A DNA stretch of 38,250 bases from a virus, in the IMG/VR virus record IMGVR_UViG_3300030117_002348, positions 1 through 38,250 of that record. The stretch is one strand, 5' to 3'. The notes beneath the pieces are model-generated. The model saw only the letters and a list, made by a program, of their open reading frames with translations, was not told the DNA's origin and made no database searches. This document shows, one piece after another, positions 28,119-37,888 of this stretch. Made by a program: the position numbers and the translations under genes. Each line of letters begins with the position of its first letter. Position 1 is the first letter of the stretch.

Positions 28119-31100
28119 TTGTCATTAGAAGATGATGTTATAGAAGTAAACAATGACTTTGTATACAATAAATTTAAAGATAAAGTACAAACTGCAGACA
28201 ATGTAATTTTTAAAGAAGCAGCAGATGGCACAATTGAGCTGCTTGTCATTAAGCGTAAACGTGGTCCACATAGAGATTTGTTTGCATTACCAGGTGGCAT
28301 ATTAGATGTAGAACTTACAAAAGAACAAATGATACAAGGTGTTGTAGATCCAGGCGCACCTAATTTTAGATCAACTGAAGTACATGATTTCTTAATGCCA
28401 TTTGATTCTAATGTAGTTTTAGACATTACAGATAACTACAGAGCAAACGAAGTATTTGGTGCAGAAGCACTTAGAGAAGCATTAGAAGAAGTAGATTTAA
28501 AAAGAAAATTTATAAAAAATAGTTTTTATTTACCAATTAAATATGATCGTTTTGATTGGGACGCAAGAGCAGCAGGTGGTGTAGATGTTGGTGGTATAGG
28601 AATAATTATTAAAGATGTTACACAATCTGATCTTGTTGACGGACAACCAGTTACATCTGTTGAAGAATGGATACCAAAAGCAAAAGATGACGCAATTGCG
28701 TATGAATGGATAAAACTAGATGATGTTATATCAGGAGAAAAACAATTAGCATTTGGTCATGTAGAGTTTGTAAGAGACGCATTATCAATATCAATGAAAA
28801 AAGATTTGTTAAATAAATCAAATAAAATAACAATGTTAAAAGGTAATTCTGTGTATACATATTATGATATTGATTTATTAGATGAGCAAATATACAAAAC
28901 ATCACAACGTAATTCACAAATAATTGCAAAAGCAAACGTTGTACGTAAACAGAATAATCAACCATTGATACCAACAGAAAATATAGATTCTATTGTTGAT
29001 CGTAAAAATAAAGCGTTTATAGATAGTATTAGAGGTTTAAGAAGCTATACAAGTAACAGTGCTAATCCAGTTAAATTTACTGCACAGATGCAAATGGAAC
29101 CTGATTTTATTTTTAGCGAATTGTTTGGCGATATAACTGATCAAGCATTGTACGCTTTGGATTTAAATGATAGTGACTTTGTAGGTTTTAAAGATTTAGT
29201 AGAAGTTCTTGATGACGAAAATAATTTATATAGAGAAACAGGGCAAGCATTAGCTGCTGATTCTTTAGAACTTACACCATCAGGTAGAAGAAAAGTAAAG
29301 ACTGAAATAAAAGATTTTTTATCTAAAAATTATAAAATGAAACTTAAATCAAAAATTAATCAAGGTATGTTAATTGGTGATTATATTGCAGCTATGGCAA
29401 ACAATGCAGATCAAATTATAAAAAGCAAAGACTTTAATTTAATTTTAGATAATTTATTAGACAGTGGATTGAAAATAGAAATAACACCTGACGGTAGTGC
29501 AATATCTGTTTTAGATTGGGGTTATGGCGATTTAGCAGAATATGTAAAGTTAGATGATCGTAACACTGTTATTACAGAAATGGGTTTATCTACAGCAGTA
29601 GATGACAATATTAATTATGTTAAAAATAATTATGGAGATGATGTAGGCAATGCTTTAGAAAACATTAGAGCTAAAAATAATAGATTTTTTGCAAGAACAT
29701 TTCCACCAGAAATATATATACCTTCTTGGGATTACTTTAAAGATAATGCTGTAGCTATGCCAGAAGCAATGTTAGAAACACAAAAGTTAAAATTAACAGG
29801 AGACAACAGACTGCAAGGTATGGTGTATCACGGATCACCTGGATTAAATATTAAAGGCAGAGCTGTCAATGAAATTATACAAAATCGTTTATTACCAATA
29901 TCAACAACATCACCATCAGTAGTAAATCAGTATCAAAACAACATGAATGGTCTAATAAATAAAATATCAACTGAAAATAATCTTAACTTTTTAGACTCTA
30001 GAAAATTTAGAGGTCAACAAATGTTAGTTCTTAATTATATGTACACAACTTCTAATCCGTTTTTAGCTACATCTTATTCAATGGGAGGTTGGAACGATGG
30101 TTCAATAGAACTTTTGAATTCACAAGCACATGACGCTTTTCATACAATTTTAAATCATACTGATGTTTTAAAACCAGATGATATTGATACATTAAATTTA
30201 ATTAAAGAAGATTTAAAAAGATTAGGTTTATCAATACAAGAACAAAATGGCAGTTTAAGAATTGTTGACGTTGACACAGGTATGAGACCACAATTGGCAG
30301 ATCCTATGGTTATGCAAGTAAAATTCGATGTGCCATCAAATGCAATACTGCATGCCGACATGCCAATTACAAGGCAACTAAAAAATCCTAATGTAACTAA
30401 ATTTTTACAAAATGTTTTAATTAATTTACAAGCAGATAATATGCTTGATGAAACAATAATTGACGACTTAATAAAAAATTTAATGGAAGTTATGGAAAGA
30501 GACGAAATAAATGCTGTTGGATATTTAGACGAAACAATGTCAAGTAACGTTATGGCACAATTGCAAGCAGCTATAGACGATCCAGATCGTGCAGGTGCAG
30601 CAACAAGAAAAACAATAAAAGATTACTATATAAGATCTTTAATAGATAAACAAGAAATATTTAAAAACAAAATAAATACTGTTGTGGGAGATGACGCAGG
30701 TTCATTAAGAACTTTAAATGAATTTTTACCACAATATTTATATGCAAAAGAAGCTATATCTCAACAAGGTTTAGATGACGCATTTGCGTATGTTAATTCT
30801 TTTGGTGATAATTTAATAAGACCAACTTATTTTGTTAATCAAAAAAATACAGCAGGACATGTATTATTTACTAAAAATTTAAATGATACATTTGCAAATG
30901 TAAAAAGAATTAATTTTGATGTTGCTTTAAATTTTGCAAATAATTTACCAATAGAATCTTTAGGTGGTAGCTATAGTGCTACACGTGACTTGTTATATTT
31001 ACAAAGATTTATGGAAGTAGTACGACCAGACACAGAAGTGTTTATGGATTTTATAGAGTATCATAAAAATCATGTTGGTTATAAACAAATAATAAAAAAC

Positions 31101-32561
31101 ATGGTACAAAATAAAATTGAACCAACTGAAGATTTATTGTTTGACATGGCTAATTCAGCAAGAGGATATACAAGCATTCATGACGTTAAAGTTAAAAATA
31201 AATATGATATAGATTTATTAAAAGAAGTAAAAAATCGTACTGCAAATTTAAATACAGAAGTTGATGACATTGTATTTTCTTTAAACAAAAATGTTGACGG
31301 TGACAAAACACTTATAAATTTTTTAAACAGAATGAATGGTTTACCGCAAAAACATGTAGAGGCTGTACCAAGATCTGGAGAATTTATTGACAGATTGTTA
31401 CTTAAATCTCTAGCGCAAAGCGGTATTGAAATTGTTGCAGGTACAGGAGGTAATCGTGCTGACGCATTAGCATATCATGATGTTTTTGGTATTGTTGATC
31501 CAGGCGATAAATTTGGAACTGGCATTCCAAGAGAAGCTAAATTTGAAATTAGTACTGTAGAACTAGATCCAGATAGAACAAGATTTTTAAATGATTTAAT
31601 ACTAGGTAACAGAAGTTTAGCAGACTTAGCTGATGATGAAATTAGAGCTATTGCAGAAATAATACCAATAGAAACAGTTATTAACAATGAAACATTGTCA
31701 CAAACAACTAAAGATCGGTGGTCTAAACTTTACAAAGATTTAAATATATACGATGACAGGTTTAAAAAAGCACCAGAAAATATAGCACCAAGACCTCTTG
31801 ATGGTGTGTTTTTACAAGAATTTGATGATTTAAGAAAAATGATGGCGCAACAATCTATCTTTGGTGATGTAGATGATTTAGAAATACAAAAGCATAAAAC
31901 AAAAGTTCTGAAAACTTTAGAAGGACAAGTTGATCCAAAAGACTTCACAAGAATGGTAAAATCTACAGGATTAGCAAGTACATTAGCAAATGGTTTAGAT
32001 ATAATTGACTTTGCAGTTATATATCCTGTAGCAATGGATATTTTGCTTTCTAGATCTTATGGTATAGGACAGGAAACAGAAACAATAGGTGGTGCAGTTG
32101 GACATGTAGTAGGAGATATTTATGATCCGTCAGAGAGAGATACAATGTTTGAACAAGCGTTTGGATCACCTGCAGATCCTGACTCTATAGCAGGTACTTT
32201 TAGTAGAGCTATGAGTGGAATTGCAAGAAGATTTGGTCGTCTAGCTAATCCTGGTGGTATGTGGGACGATATGATTGCTGATATAAAGGAAGGTTCTATT
32301 AACGCATTACAATTGGTAACTGATGGAGCAGGTATGAACGATTGGATATACAATGTTAAACGTGACATGTATGTAACACAAAAATTAAAACAAGAAGGTT
32401 ATGGTGATGGTAAAAAAGTACCATCAGGTCGTGTAAAAGAATTAGAAAACGAATATGAAACAGCAATACCAAATGATACTGATAGGTTTGGTTATACACT
32501 TGACAGGGACGAGGTTTCTTTTTCTGAATATTTTGGGAGTTATAGAGGATTTGATAAATGA
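28119..32561 (+). CDS. Virion polyvalent protein: split Nudix box + ART-like domain
   Basis: 1480 residues from a TTG behind CGGAGGA (28108-28114). Residues 25-215 look like a Nudix hydrolase: 'VIFKEAADGTIELLVIKRKRG', 'LFALPGGILDVE' (G59..E65) and 'REALEEVDL' (R119, E120, E123, E124). In the usual box the two halves are 7 residues apart; here an insert of about 46 residues lies between, and the last Gly is Asp. Around 566-740 are ADP-ribosyltransferase-like motifs: 'MVYHGSPG' (about 567), 'NPFLATSYSMGG' (about 645) and 'MVMQVKFDVPSNAILHADMP' (about 729), as in ART-type polyvalent proteins. The rest is helical. A virion enzyme acting on nucleotides or host targets at ejection is inference. Confidence 0.55.
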   Translation: MSLEDDVIEVNNDFVYNKFKDKVQTADNVIFKEAADGTIELLVIKRKRGPHRDLFALPGGILDVELTKEQMIQGVVDPGAPNFRSTEVHDFLMPFDSNVVLDITDNYRANEVFGAEALREALEEVDLKRKFIKNSFYLPIKYDRFDWDARAAGGVDVGGIGIIIKDVTQSDLVDGQPVTSVEEWIPKAKDDAIAYEWIKLDDVISGEKQLAFGHVEFVRDALSISMKKDLLNKSNKITMLKGNSVYTYYDIDLLDEQIYKTSQRNSQIIAKANVVRKQNNQPLIPTENIDSIVDRKNKAFIDSIRGLRSYTSNSANPVKFTAQMQMEPDFIFSELFGDITDQALYALDLNDSDFVGFKDLVEVLDDENNLYRETGQALAADSLELTPSGRRKVKTEIKDFLSKNYKMKLKSKINQGMLIGDYIAAMANNADQIIKSKDFNLILDNLLDSGLKIEITPDGSAISVLDWGYGDLAEYVKLDDRNTVITEMGLSTAVDDNINYVKNNYGDDVGNALENIRAKNNRFFARTFPPEIYIPSWDYFKDNAVAMPEAMLETQKLKLTGDNRLQGMVYHGSPGLNIKGRAVNEIIQNRLLPISTTSPSVVNQYQNNMNGLINKISTENNLNFLDSRKFRGQQMLVLNYMYTTSNPFLATSYSMGGWNDGSIELLNSQAHDAFHTILNHTDVLKPDDIDTLNLIKEDLKRLGLSIQEQNGSLRIVDVDTGMRPQLADPMVMQVKFDVPSNAILHADMPITRQLKNPNVTKFLQNVLINLQADNMLDETIIDDLIKNLMEVMERDEINAVGYLDETMSSNVMAQLQAAIDDPDRAGAATRKTIKDYYIRSLIDKQEIFKNKINTVVGDDAGSLRTLNEFLPQYLYAKEAISQQGLDDAFAYVNSFGDNLIRPTYFVNQKNTAGHVLFTKNLNDTFANVKRINFDVALNFANNLPIESLGGSYSATRDLLYLQRFMEVVRPDTEVFMDFIEYHKNHVGYKQIIKNMVQNKIEPTEDLLFDMANSARGYTSIHDVKVKNKYDIDLLKEVKNRTANLNTEVDDIVFSLNKNVDGDKTLINFLNRMNGLPQKHVEAVPRSGEFIDRLLLKSLAQSGIEIVAGTGGNRADALAYHDVFGIVDPGDKFGTGIPREAKFEISTVELDPDRTRFLNDLILGNRSLADLADDEIRAIAEIIPIETVINNETLSQTTKDRWSKLYKDLNIYDDRFKKAPENIAPRPLDGVFLQEFDDLRKMMAQQSIFGDVDDLEIQKHKTKVLKTLEGQVDPKDFTRMVKSTGLASTLANGLDIIDFAVIYPVAMDILLSRSYGIGQETETIGGAVGHVVGDIYDPSERDTMFEQAFGSPADPDSIAGTFSRAMSGIARRFGRLANPGGMWDDMIADIKEGSINALQLVTDGAGMNDWIYNVKRDMYVTQKLKQEGYGDGKKVPSGRVKELENEYETAIPNDTDRFGYTLDRDEVSFSEYFGSYRGFDK

Positions 32562-33445
32562 AGTTTGACGCGCGTAGTTTCCCAGTTATAGAAGGTGGTG
32601 GTGATTCTTATCCAGAAATAAAGTATATGGATAATGGTATTGGTGTAGTAGATCCAAATAGAATTATGGAAGCAATGATTAACTTTAGAAAATCAGGTGC
32701 AAGAGATTTAAATAATAGATCTAAAGTAGCATTTTATGACGGATCTACAGACATGATGGAAGATTTACTTACAATATTTGGTGTTGAGAGTGCAAGTAAT
32801 CGCACTAAAGATGGTGAGATTTTAAATATAAATAATGTTCCTTACAATGCACATGCAGAATTTAACGAACCAGGACGTGGTGAGAGTTATGGTCTTATGC
32901 AAATAGATGTAAGTGGTGACAATAAAACATACGTTATGATGGCTATGAATCCTAAGTATAGAGATATGTTAGCTAAAGAAAAAACAGTAAAAGCACGTAA
33001 TGCCTTAGGTGCTAAATTGTTTGAAGAAAACAGAGAAGAAGCAGTAGCATTTTTAAAAGACATAAACAACATAGATAAACACATGTTAATTGCTTCTACA
33101 ATATTTAACGATAATGGTCTTAATGGTTGGAAGGCATATAGTAATTACAACAGTGCAAACGTTGATCCTGGTTTTAAAGAATTATATGACAAGGTTGCCG
33201 AAGCAAATGAAAAGAGAGTATTTACAACATGGCAAGATGAAGTGACGATGGAGAATAAAAGAAACCAAGAAGATATGTTGCAATTATTATTAATGAGGGA
33301 TCAAATGCCTGTTAATATTAAAGATAGAGCGCTGTATCTCATAAATACTTACATAAATTTGAAAAGAGAAGCACCAGATATGACGGAATATGCTGACAAA
33401 AAAATAGAAGAACTAAAACCATTTGCAGGTATATATGGCAGCTAA
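32558..33445 (+). CDS. Lytic transglycosylase-like virion protein
   Basis: 295 residues, ATG overlaps the previous stop. The SLT-type signature 'GRGESYGLMQIDV' (about 106-118) contains the catalytic Glu109 followed by the family's GLMQI; 'NNIDKHMLIASTIFNDNGLNGWKAYSNYN' (about 168-196) fits the later Tyr/Trp region of this fold. A helical C-terminus follows. Phages carry such enzymes in the virion to open peptidoglycan during DNA entry, which agrees with its place among ejection proteins. Activity not proven. Confidence 0.65.
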   Translation: MKFDARSFPVIEGGGDSYPEIKYMDNGIGVVDPNRIMEAMINFRKSGARDLNNRSKVAFYDGSTDMMEDLLTIFGVESASNRTKDGEILNINNVPYNAHAEFNEPGRGESYGLMQIDVSGDNKTYVMMAMNPKYRDMLAKEKTVKARNALGAKLFEENREEAVAFLKDINNIDKHMLIASTIFNDNGLNGWKAYSNYNSANVDPGFKELYDKVAEANEKRVFTTWQDEVTMENKRNQEDMLQLLLMRDQMPVNIKDRALYLINTYINLKREAPDMTEYADKKIEELKPFAGIYGS

Positions 33446-34685
33446 TCTAATACCAGAACTACCAAGTGATACACAAGTATGGGAAGAAATAAATGAAGCA
33501 GGTCAAAGTATTTATTATCTTGTATACCAATTACCACAAGAAGCAGCGCAGTTATCACCTGGTTTAGAAAAATTTACATTTAGATATAGAGTAAATGACT
33601 TACAACAAATAACACAAGCAGCACAAGCAACAGTAGTTCCTGATGTTATTGTACGTAAAGATGGTGAAGTATACAATATAGAAGGTAACACAAGTATAGA
33701 TGTTGATGATTATATAAATAGTTTTTATTTTGGAACACATGAACAACTATCTGCAATAAGAGGACAGGTAGAAGCAGGTGCAACAGGATATGAATACTTT
33801 ATAGAATCATTAGAGACAGAAGCAAAGTATAAACCTTATATATTTAGTAAAGACGCACGTGGTAGATATGATTATCTAGCTGTTGTATTAGAAGCAGCTA
33901 AAGAAGGTAGAGTTGCAAGAGAAGCAGAGCTTGCACAAACAAACTGGTGGAAGACACATACATCTACAGAACGCCAGGAGATGTTATTTGCACATCAAGA
34001 TCCTGCAACATTTAGTAAAAGAGGTATACAAACTAGAGAAGATATTATAAGTAAAATGATGGCAGCAGGACTTACTACATTAGATCCTGCAATCATAGAC
34101 GCAATTACACAGAAGGCACAATACGGTACATTTACTGATACTGATATACAAAAGACAATACAGAAGTTAGCAAATCCATTAATAAGATATACTTTAGATC
34201 CAGAAGTAAAAGCTGCAGCAGAAGGCAAAACATTAGAAACAATAGAAATGACACGTGGTATAGAAGACGCAATCAATGCAATATTAGGACCTGGAGTTGC
34301 AGATAATTATAATTTAGATCAGTTACTTGCGGAATATCAAAGCAATCCTACAGCTTTTCAACAAGAATTTATACCTAAGTTACAGGATCAGTTTCAGACA
34401 AAATACGAACAATACAAAGGAACTAATGTTAGAGCTTACGAAGACATAGCACCAGATCTAAGAGCGGAGTGGCAATCTGTAACTGGTAGTATGCCTAATG
34501 AAACAACAGCACAATGGAAACAATTTATAGCTACTAACGATGTAGCAGAACGAAAAGATATAGCATTTGCGGCAGCAGCAGAATTAGGATCGCAAGTGTA
34601 TAGAGATCAAATTAAAGCAGACATGGAGAGAGTATTTGGAAGAGCAGGCGCTAGATCAACTGGCGGAGGTAGGTTTGGATTATGA
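33435..34685 (+). CDS. Virion protein 3 (416 aa), unknown
   Basis: Start ATG at 33435 preferred over TTG at 33423. 416 residues: a beta-like N-terminal part ('QSIYYLVYQLPQEAAQLSPGLEKFTFRYRVND'), a helical middle with 'TREDIISKMMAAGLTTLDPAIIDAITQKAQYG', and a Gly/Arg-rich end (RAGARSTGGGRFGL). Resembles helical internal virion proteins of marine phages only in general composition. Overlaps the transglycosylase gene by 11 nt and the next gene by 4 nt (ATGA). Confidence 0.45.
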   Translation: MAANLIPELPSDTQVWEEINEAGQSIYYLVYQLPQEAAQLSPGLEKFTFRYRVNDLQQITQAAQATVVPDVIVRKDGEVYNIEGNTSIDVDDYINSFYFGTHEQLSAIRGQVEAGATGYEYFIESLETEAKYKPYIFSKDARGRYDYLAVVLEAAKEGRVAREAELAQTNWWKTHTSTERQEMLFAHQDPATFSKRGIQTREDIISKMMAAGLTTLDPAIIDAITQKAQYGTFTDTDIQKTIQKLANPLIRYTLDPEVKAAAEGKTLETIEMTRGIEDAINAILGPGVADNYNLDQLLAEYQSNPTAFQQEFIPKLQDQFQTKYEQYKGTNVRAYEDIAPDLRAEWQSVTGSMPNETTAQWKQFIATNDVAERKDIAFAAAAELGSQVYRDQIKADMERVFGRAGARSTGGGRFGL

Positions 34686-35995
34686 GCATATTAAATAGAA
34701 TTTTGCAATTAGGACCTTTAATAGATGGTATACGTGGTTTACCACAAGCAACACCAAAGCCAGTATCACAACCTGCACCACAAGAAATTAGTGCAGACGT
34801 AGATCCTGCAGAACTTTTAGCTTCTGTTCAAGATGATCCTGGTGTTGTTGCTAATAGAGCAGCACAAGCAAGAGTAGCTGCATTAAACGTTCCACCACCA
34901 GGTGATAGTACACCACCACCAAGTGATCCTATAATCCCACCTGCAATAGATCCACCGACAGGTGGCGGCAACACAACATCTGACGAAACTGTTATAGAAA
35001 ACGGAAGAATACTTGTATATAGAATTACAAGAGATTCTAGTGGCAACATAGTTAGTAGAGAATTTTTAAGAGATTTAGGACCACAGAGACCAGAAGGCAC
35101 AGGCACACCTAGACCAGTTACAGCAGTACCTGGAGATCCAGTTGAACAGTTTAACGCAAGAGAGTTTGCACAAACTAATTATGGATTTTTAGGAGAAGAA
35201 TTAATAGAAGTATTTTTGTCAGAATACAATAGTAATGGCGGTGATGTTGATGAATCATTACGTGCTATGAGAGGTACACAAATATATAAAGATAAATTTC
35301 CTGGAATATTTAGAGAAGATGGTACAACATTAAGGTTTTCTACAGAAACACCAGAGCTTGATTATATAAAAATGAAGGAAGATTATTTTAACGCATTAGA
35401 AGATTACAATCTAAATCCTACATATTTTGAAGATAAAGTTACACAATTATTTGAGAATGATGTAGATCCAAGAACATTTACAAATAGGTTAGAGACAGCA
35501 TACGGATCTTTGTTTAATCAGTTTGACGCAGTTAAATCATACTATGTAGAAAATTATCCTGGTACTTTTCCTTCTACTGATGACATATCAGACGAAGCTA
35601 TATTTGCTAGTTTTATATCAGAAGATATATCAGCAGATATTATTGCACAAAGAATATCAGTATCACAAATAGGTGGTGCATTTAGAGAAGAAGACTTTGC
35701 AGTTTCTGCAGCACAAGCACAAAGATTAGTAAGTGCAGGTTTATCTGGTACTGGTGCGCAACAAATAGCACAAAGAGCAGAAGCTAGATTACCTAGATTA
35801 CAAAGGTTAGCAAGAAGATTTACAGGTAGAGATGACATATTTGGTTTGTCAGAGTTTATAGAATCAGAAGTTTTTGGTGAAGGAGTTGCTGCACAGGTAC
35901 GTGAGAGACTAGAAGCAGAACAACAGACAGCATTCTCACGTGAGAGTGGTGCTGTACAAACAGATGTTGGTGTAACAGGATTGGTAGAACAATGA
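34682..35995 (+). CDS. Virion protein 4 (437 aa), Pro-rich N-terminus
   Basis: 437 residues. After a short hydrophobic start (MSILNRILQLGPLIDGIRGLP) comes a Pro-rich disordered region (about 20-100, 'PPPGDSTPPPSDPIIPPAIDPPTGG'), then a helical domain ('NYGFLGEELIEVFLSEYNSNGGDVDESLRAM', 'YGSLFNQFDAVKSYYVENYPG') and a C-terminal helical repeat-like part ('AAQAQRLVSAGLSGTGAQQIAQRAEARLPRLQRLARRFTG'). I recall the last block in other marine phage virion proteins. Function unknown; probably an internal or neck component. Confidence 0.45.
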   Translation: MSILNRILQLGPLIDGIRGLPQATPKPVSQPAPQEISADVDPAELLASVQDDPGVVANRAAQARVAALNVPPPGDSTPPPSDPIIPPAIDPPTGGGNTTSDETVIENGRILVYRITRDSSGNIVSREFLRDLGPQRPEGTGTPRPVTAVPGDPVEQFNAREFAQTNYGFLGEELIEVFLSEYNSNGGDVDESLRAMRGTQIYKDKFPGIFREDGTTLRFSTETPELDYIKMKEDYFNALEDYNLNPTYFEDKVTQLFENDVDPRTFTNRLETAYGSLFNQFDAVKSYYVENYPGTFPSTDDISDEAIFASFISEDISADIIAQRISVSQIGGAFREEDFAVSAAQAQRLVSAGLSGTGAQQIAQRAEARLPRLQRLARRFTGRDDIFGLSEFIESEVFGEGVAAQVRERLEAEQQTAFSRESGAVQTDVGVTGLVEQ

Positions 35996-36165
35996 TAAAA
36001 TGGGTAAGAGCTAGAAACAAACAAGGTCAATTTATTAAAGATAAAGCATGGACCTTTTGGAATGACGCCTATAAAATAAAATTAACACAACCAGGAAAAA
36101 ATGCTTTAGCAGTAATTTTATGTGTTATAATAATATTACTGGCGTGGTCAGTTTCCGCCAGGTAA
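35992..36165 (+). CDS. 57-residue single-TM protein
   Basis: 57 residues from the ATG overlapping the previous stop (ATGA): basic N-terminus (MIKWVRARNKQGQFIKDKAW) and a hydrophobic C-terminal segment (ALAVILCVIIILLAWSVSA). A tail-anchored membrane protein. Unusual inside a virion operon; perhaps a membrane-inserting ejection peptide or an assembly/lysis accessory. Confidence 0.5.
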   Translation: MIKWVRARNKQGQFIKDKAWTFWNDAYKIKLTQPGKNALAVILCVIIILLAWSVSAR

Positions 36166-36345
36166 ATAATAGAACGACATTCTGGATTAGGGTTCCTACG
36201 TCCTATCCAAGTAATAAATTCGTAGAGGTGTTGTAAGCGTAGTTGCAGCGCCAATTCAGCATATAATCAAATACTGTAACCACTCCCAATATGAACCACA
36301 CCTTATTGGAGAACAGTGTAAACGTGTGAGAAATGGAGAATATCA
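36166..36345 (+). other. Structured intergenic leader before scaffold gene
   Basis: 180 nt without a gene. Hairpin GGAT-T-AGG (36184-36191) with CCTATCC lies near 36203-36209, CTACG/CGTAG arms flank part of it, and CTCC(C)AATA pairs with TATTGGAG around 36283-36311. TATAAT occurs at 36262-36267 without a good -35. Likely a 5' leader, processing site or promoter region that raises expression of scaffold and capsid genes. Confidence 0.35.
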
Positions 36346-36792
36346 ATGACAGACGAAACAATGGACAGCATGGATACCAACGATGGTATAAAAGGTTTAA
36401 GAGAAAAACTTAAATCTGTAGAACAAGAAAATAAAGAACTAAAGAATGTTGTAAAGACTTCTTTGTTTAAAGATGTTGGACTAGATCCTAACTCTGGTAC
36501 AGGTAAGATGGCATTCGATCTATATGATGGAAAACCAGATACTTCAGAACTAGGAACATGGCTTAAAGAAACTTATAACATAGATACTGAAGTACAGCAG
36601 AACAACGAAGTAGCTGCTGCAAAGATCGCAGAGAGTGACAATAAGCTAGAGACAATACAACAAAATTCTAGTGCTACACAACCTGAAGATTGGACACAGA
36701 AAATGCAAGAAATTATATCTAGCGATACAACTTCTGTTAAAGATAGTCTAAGAGCAAAATTAGCTTTACAAGAAGAACTTAAAAAAAGATAA
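36346..36792 (+). CDS. Capsid scaffolding protein
   Basis: 148 residues. Acidic start, a coiled coil at about 14-40 ('GIKGLREKLKSVEQENKELKNVVKT'), 'LFKDVGLDPNSGTGKMAFDLYDGKPDTSELGTWLKETYNI' (about 43-80) and a helical C-terminus. This order (coiled coil, then 'aGLdp-sG-ak--f-ly-G--d-ee---w-kE--') is standard for scaffold proteins directly upstream of capsid genes in actinophages. Located 32 nt before the capsid gene, with a structured leader upstream. Confidence 0.65.
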   Translation: MTDETMDSMDTNDGIKGLREKLKSVEQENKELKNVVKTSLFKDVGLDPNSGTGKMAFDLYDGKPDTSELGTWLKETYNIDTEVQQNNEVAAAKIAESDNKLETIQQNSSATQPEDWTQKMQEIISSDTTSVKDSLRAKLALQEELKKR

Positions 36793-36824
36793 TATCTCGT
36801 AAGAGAGAAGGGAAATAGTAGAAT

Positions 36825-37877
36825 ATGGCAGCAATATCAGGTGCTAATCCAATAGTTGCTAGTGACGTTAATAACTTTACTGGTGAATTATTTAAAATCA
36901 CACCTCATAGAACACCATTGCTAGCTGCTGCAGGCGGATTAAATGGAGGAGTTGCGATTAACTCAACATTCTTCCAGTTCCAAACACAAGATAATGCAAC
37001 AGTCTCTTCTGTTACACCAGACGATGAAGGTGGTTCACCTAACTATTCTGGAAGAAGCAGAAGCGCACAACAAGGTACACTACAAATTTTCCACGAAGCA
37101 GCACAAGTATCATATACTGCACAAGCAGCTTCTGGAGAAATTGTACCTTTTCAATTATCAGGAAACTATAAGAACTCCGATCCTGCATTAGCATTAGCAG
37201 GTAATAATCCAATTAACGATGAGCTAGCTTATCAAATGGAATTAGTATTAGAAACAGTCGCAAAGAAAGTAGAATGGTCAGCATTCAATGCACAATACAA
37301 TGACGGTACAACAGGTAACCGTCAGATGAGAGGTCTTGATCAACACTGTTCTTTATCAGGCGGCAACATTGTCTTCCATGACACAGCAGGTAATGGTTCT
37401 GGAACAGCACAAAAACTTAACTTTGATGTAATTGCAGACGCAATGAAAAAATTGTATGACGCAGGCGCACCAATGAGAAATCCTGTGCTTTTCTGTCAAC
37501 CAACAGCATTACTCGATCTTAATAAAGAAATGGTAAATGCAACTGTTGTATCAGGTAAGAACTATGGTATTTTACCTAGAGATAGAAATGTAGGAGGTGT
37601 TGACATTGATACAATTGTTACACCTTTTGGACAGATCGGACTAGCTTTGTCTGACTTCCTACCTGCAGGATCTAACGATGGTAAGAAAAACTTTATCGTT
37701 GACATGTCTTTTGTCAAACCAGTATTCCTTAACATTCCAGGTTATGGAACTATGTTTGTAAGAGACTTAGATCAAAACGATAATGCAAGAATTGCAAAAG
37801 CAGTATATATGGAAATGGGCTTTGACTTTGGTCCACAACAATATCACTGTGAAATTGATAACGTTTCAAACGCTTAA
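36825..37877 (+). CDS. Major capsid protein
   Basis: 350 residues, ribosome-binding site GAAGGGAA. Features of an HK97-fold coat protein: 'NNFTGELFKITPHRTPLLAAAGGLNGG' at the N-terminus, 'FQFQTQDNATVSSVTPDDEGGSPNYSGRSR' and 'FHEAAQVSYTAQAASGEI' (spine/E-loop-like), 'LAYQMELVLETVAKKVEWSAFNAQYNDGT' (spine helix), 'PVLFCQPTALLDLNKEMV', and the C-terminal 'GYGTMFVRDLDQNDNARIAKAVYMEMGFDFGPQQYH' domain. Size, upstream scaffold and downstream terminator all fit. Codon choice looks more uniform than in the neighbours, as expected for a highly expressed gene. Confidence 0.8.
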   Translation: MAAISGANPIVASDVNNFTGELFKITPHRTPLLAAAGGLNGGVAINSTFFQFQTQDNATVSSVTPDDEGGSPNYSGRSRSAQQGTLQIFHEAAQVSYTAQAASGEIVPFQLSGNYKNSDPALALAGNNPINDELAYQMELVLETVAKKVEWSAFNAQYNDGTTGNRQMRGLDQHCSLSGGNIVFHDTAGNGSGTAQKLNFDVIADAMKKLYDAGAPMRNPVLFCQPTALLDLNKEMVNATVVSGKNYGILPRDRNVGGVDIDTIVTPFGQIGLALSDFLPAGSNDGKKNFIVDMSFVKPVFLNIPGYGTMFVRDLDQNDNARIAKAVYMEMGFDFGPQQYHCEIDNVSNA

Positions 37878-37888
37878 TCAATAAATTA

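Noticed and set aside
36069-36254. Minus-strand ORF across the scaffold leader
   Set aside because: No other minus-strand protein genes exist here, and it overlaps the TM gene; no start signal.
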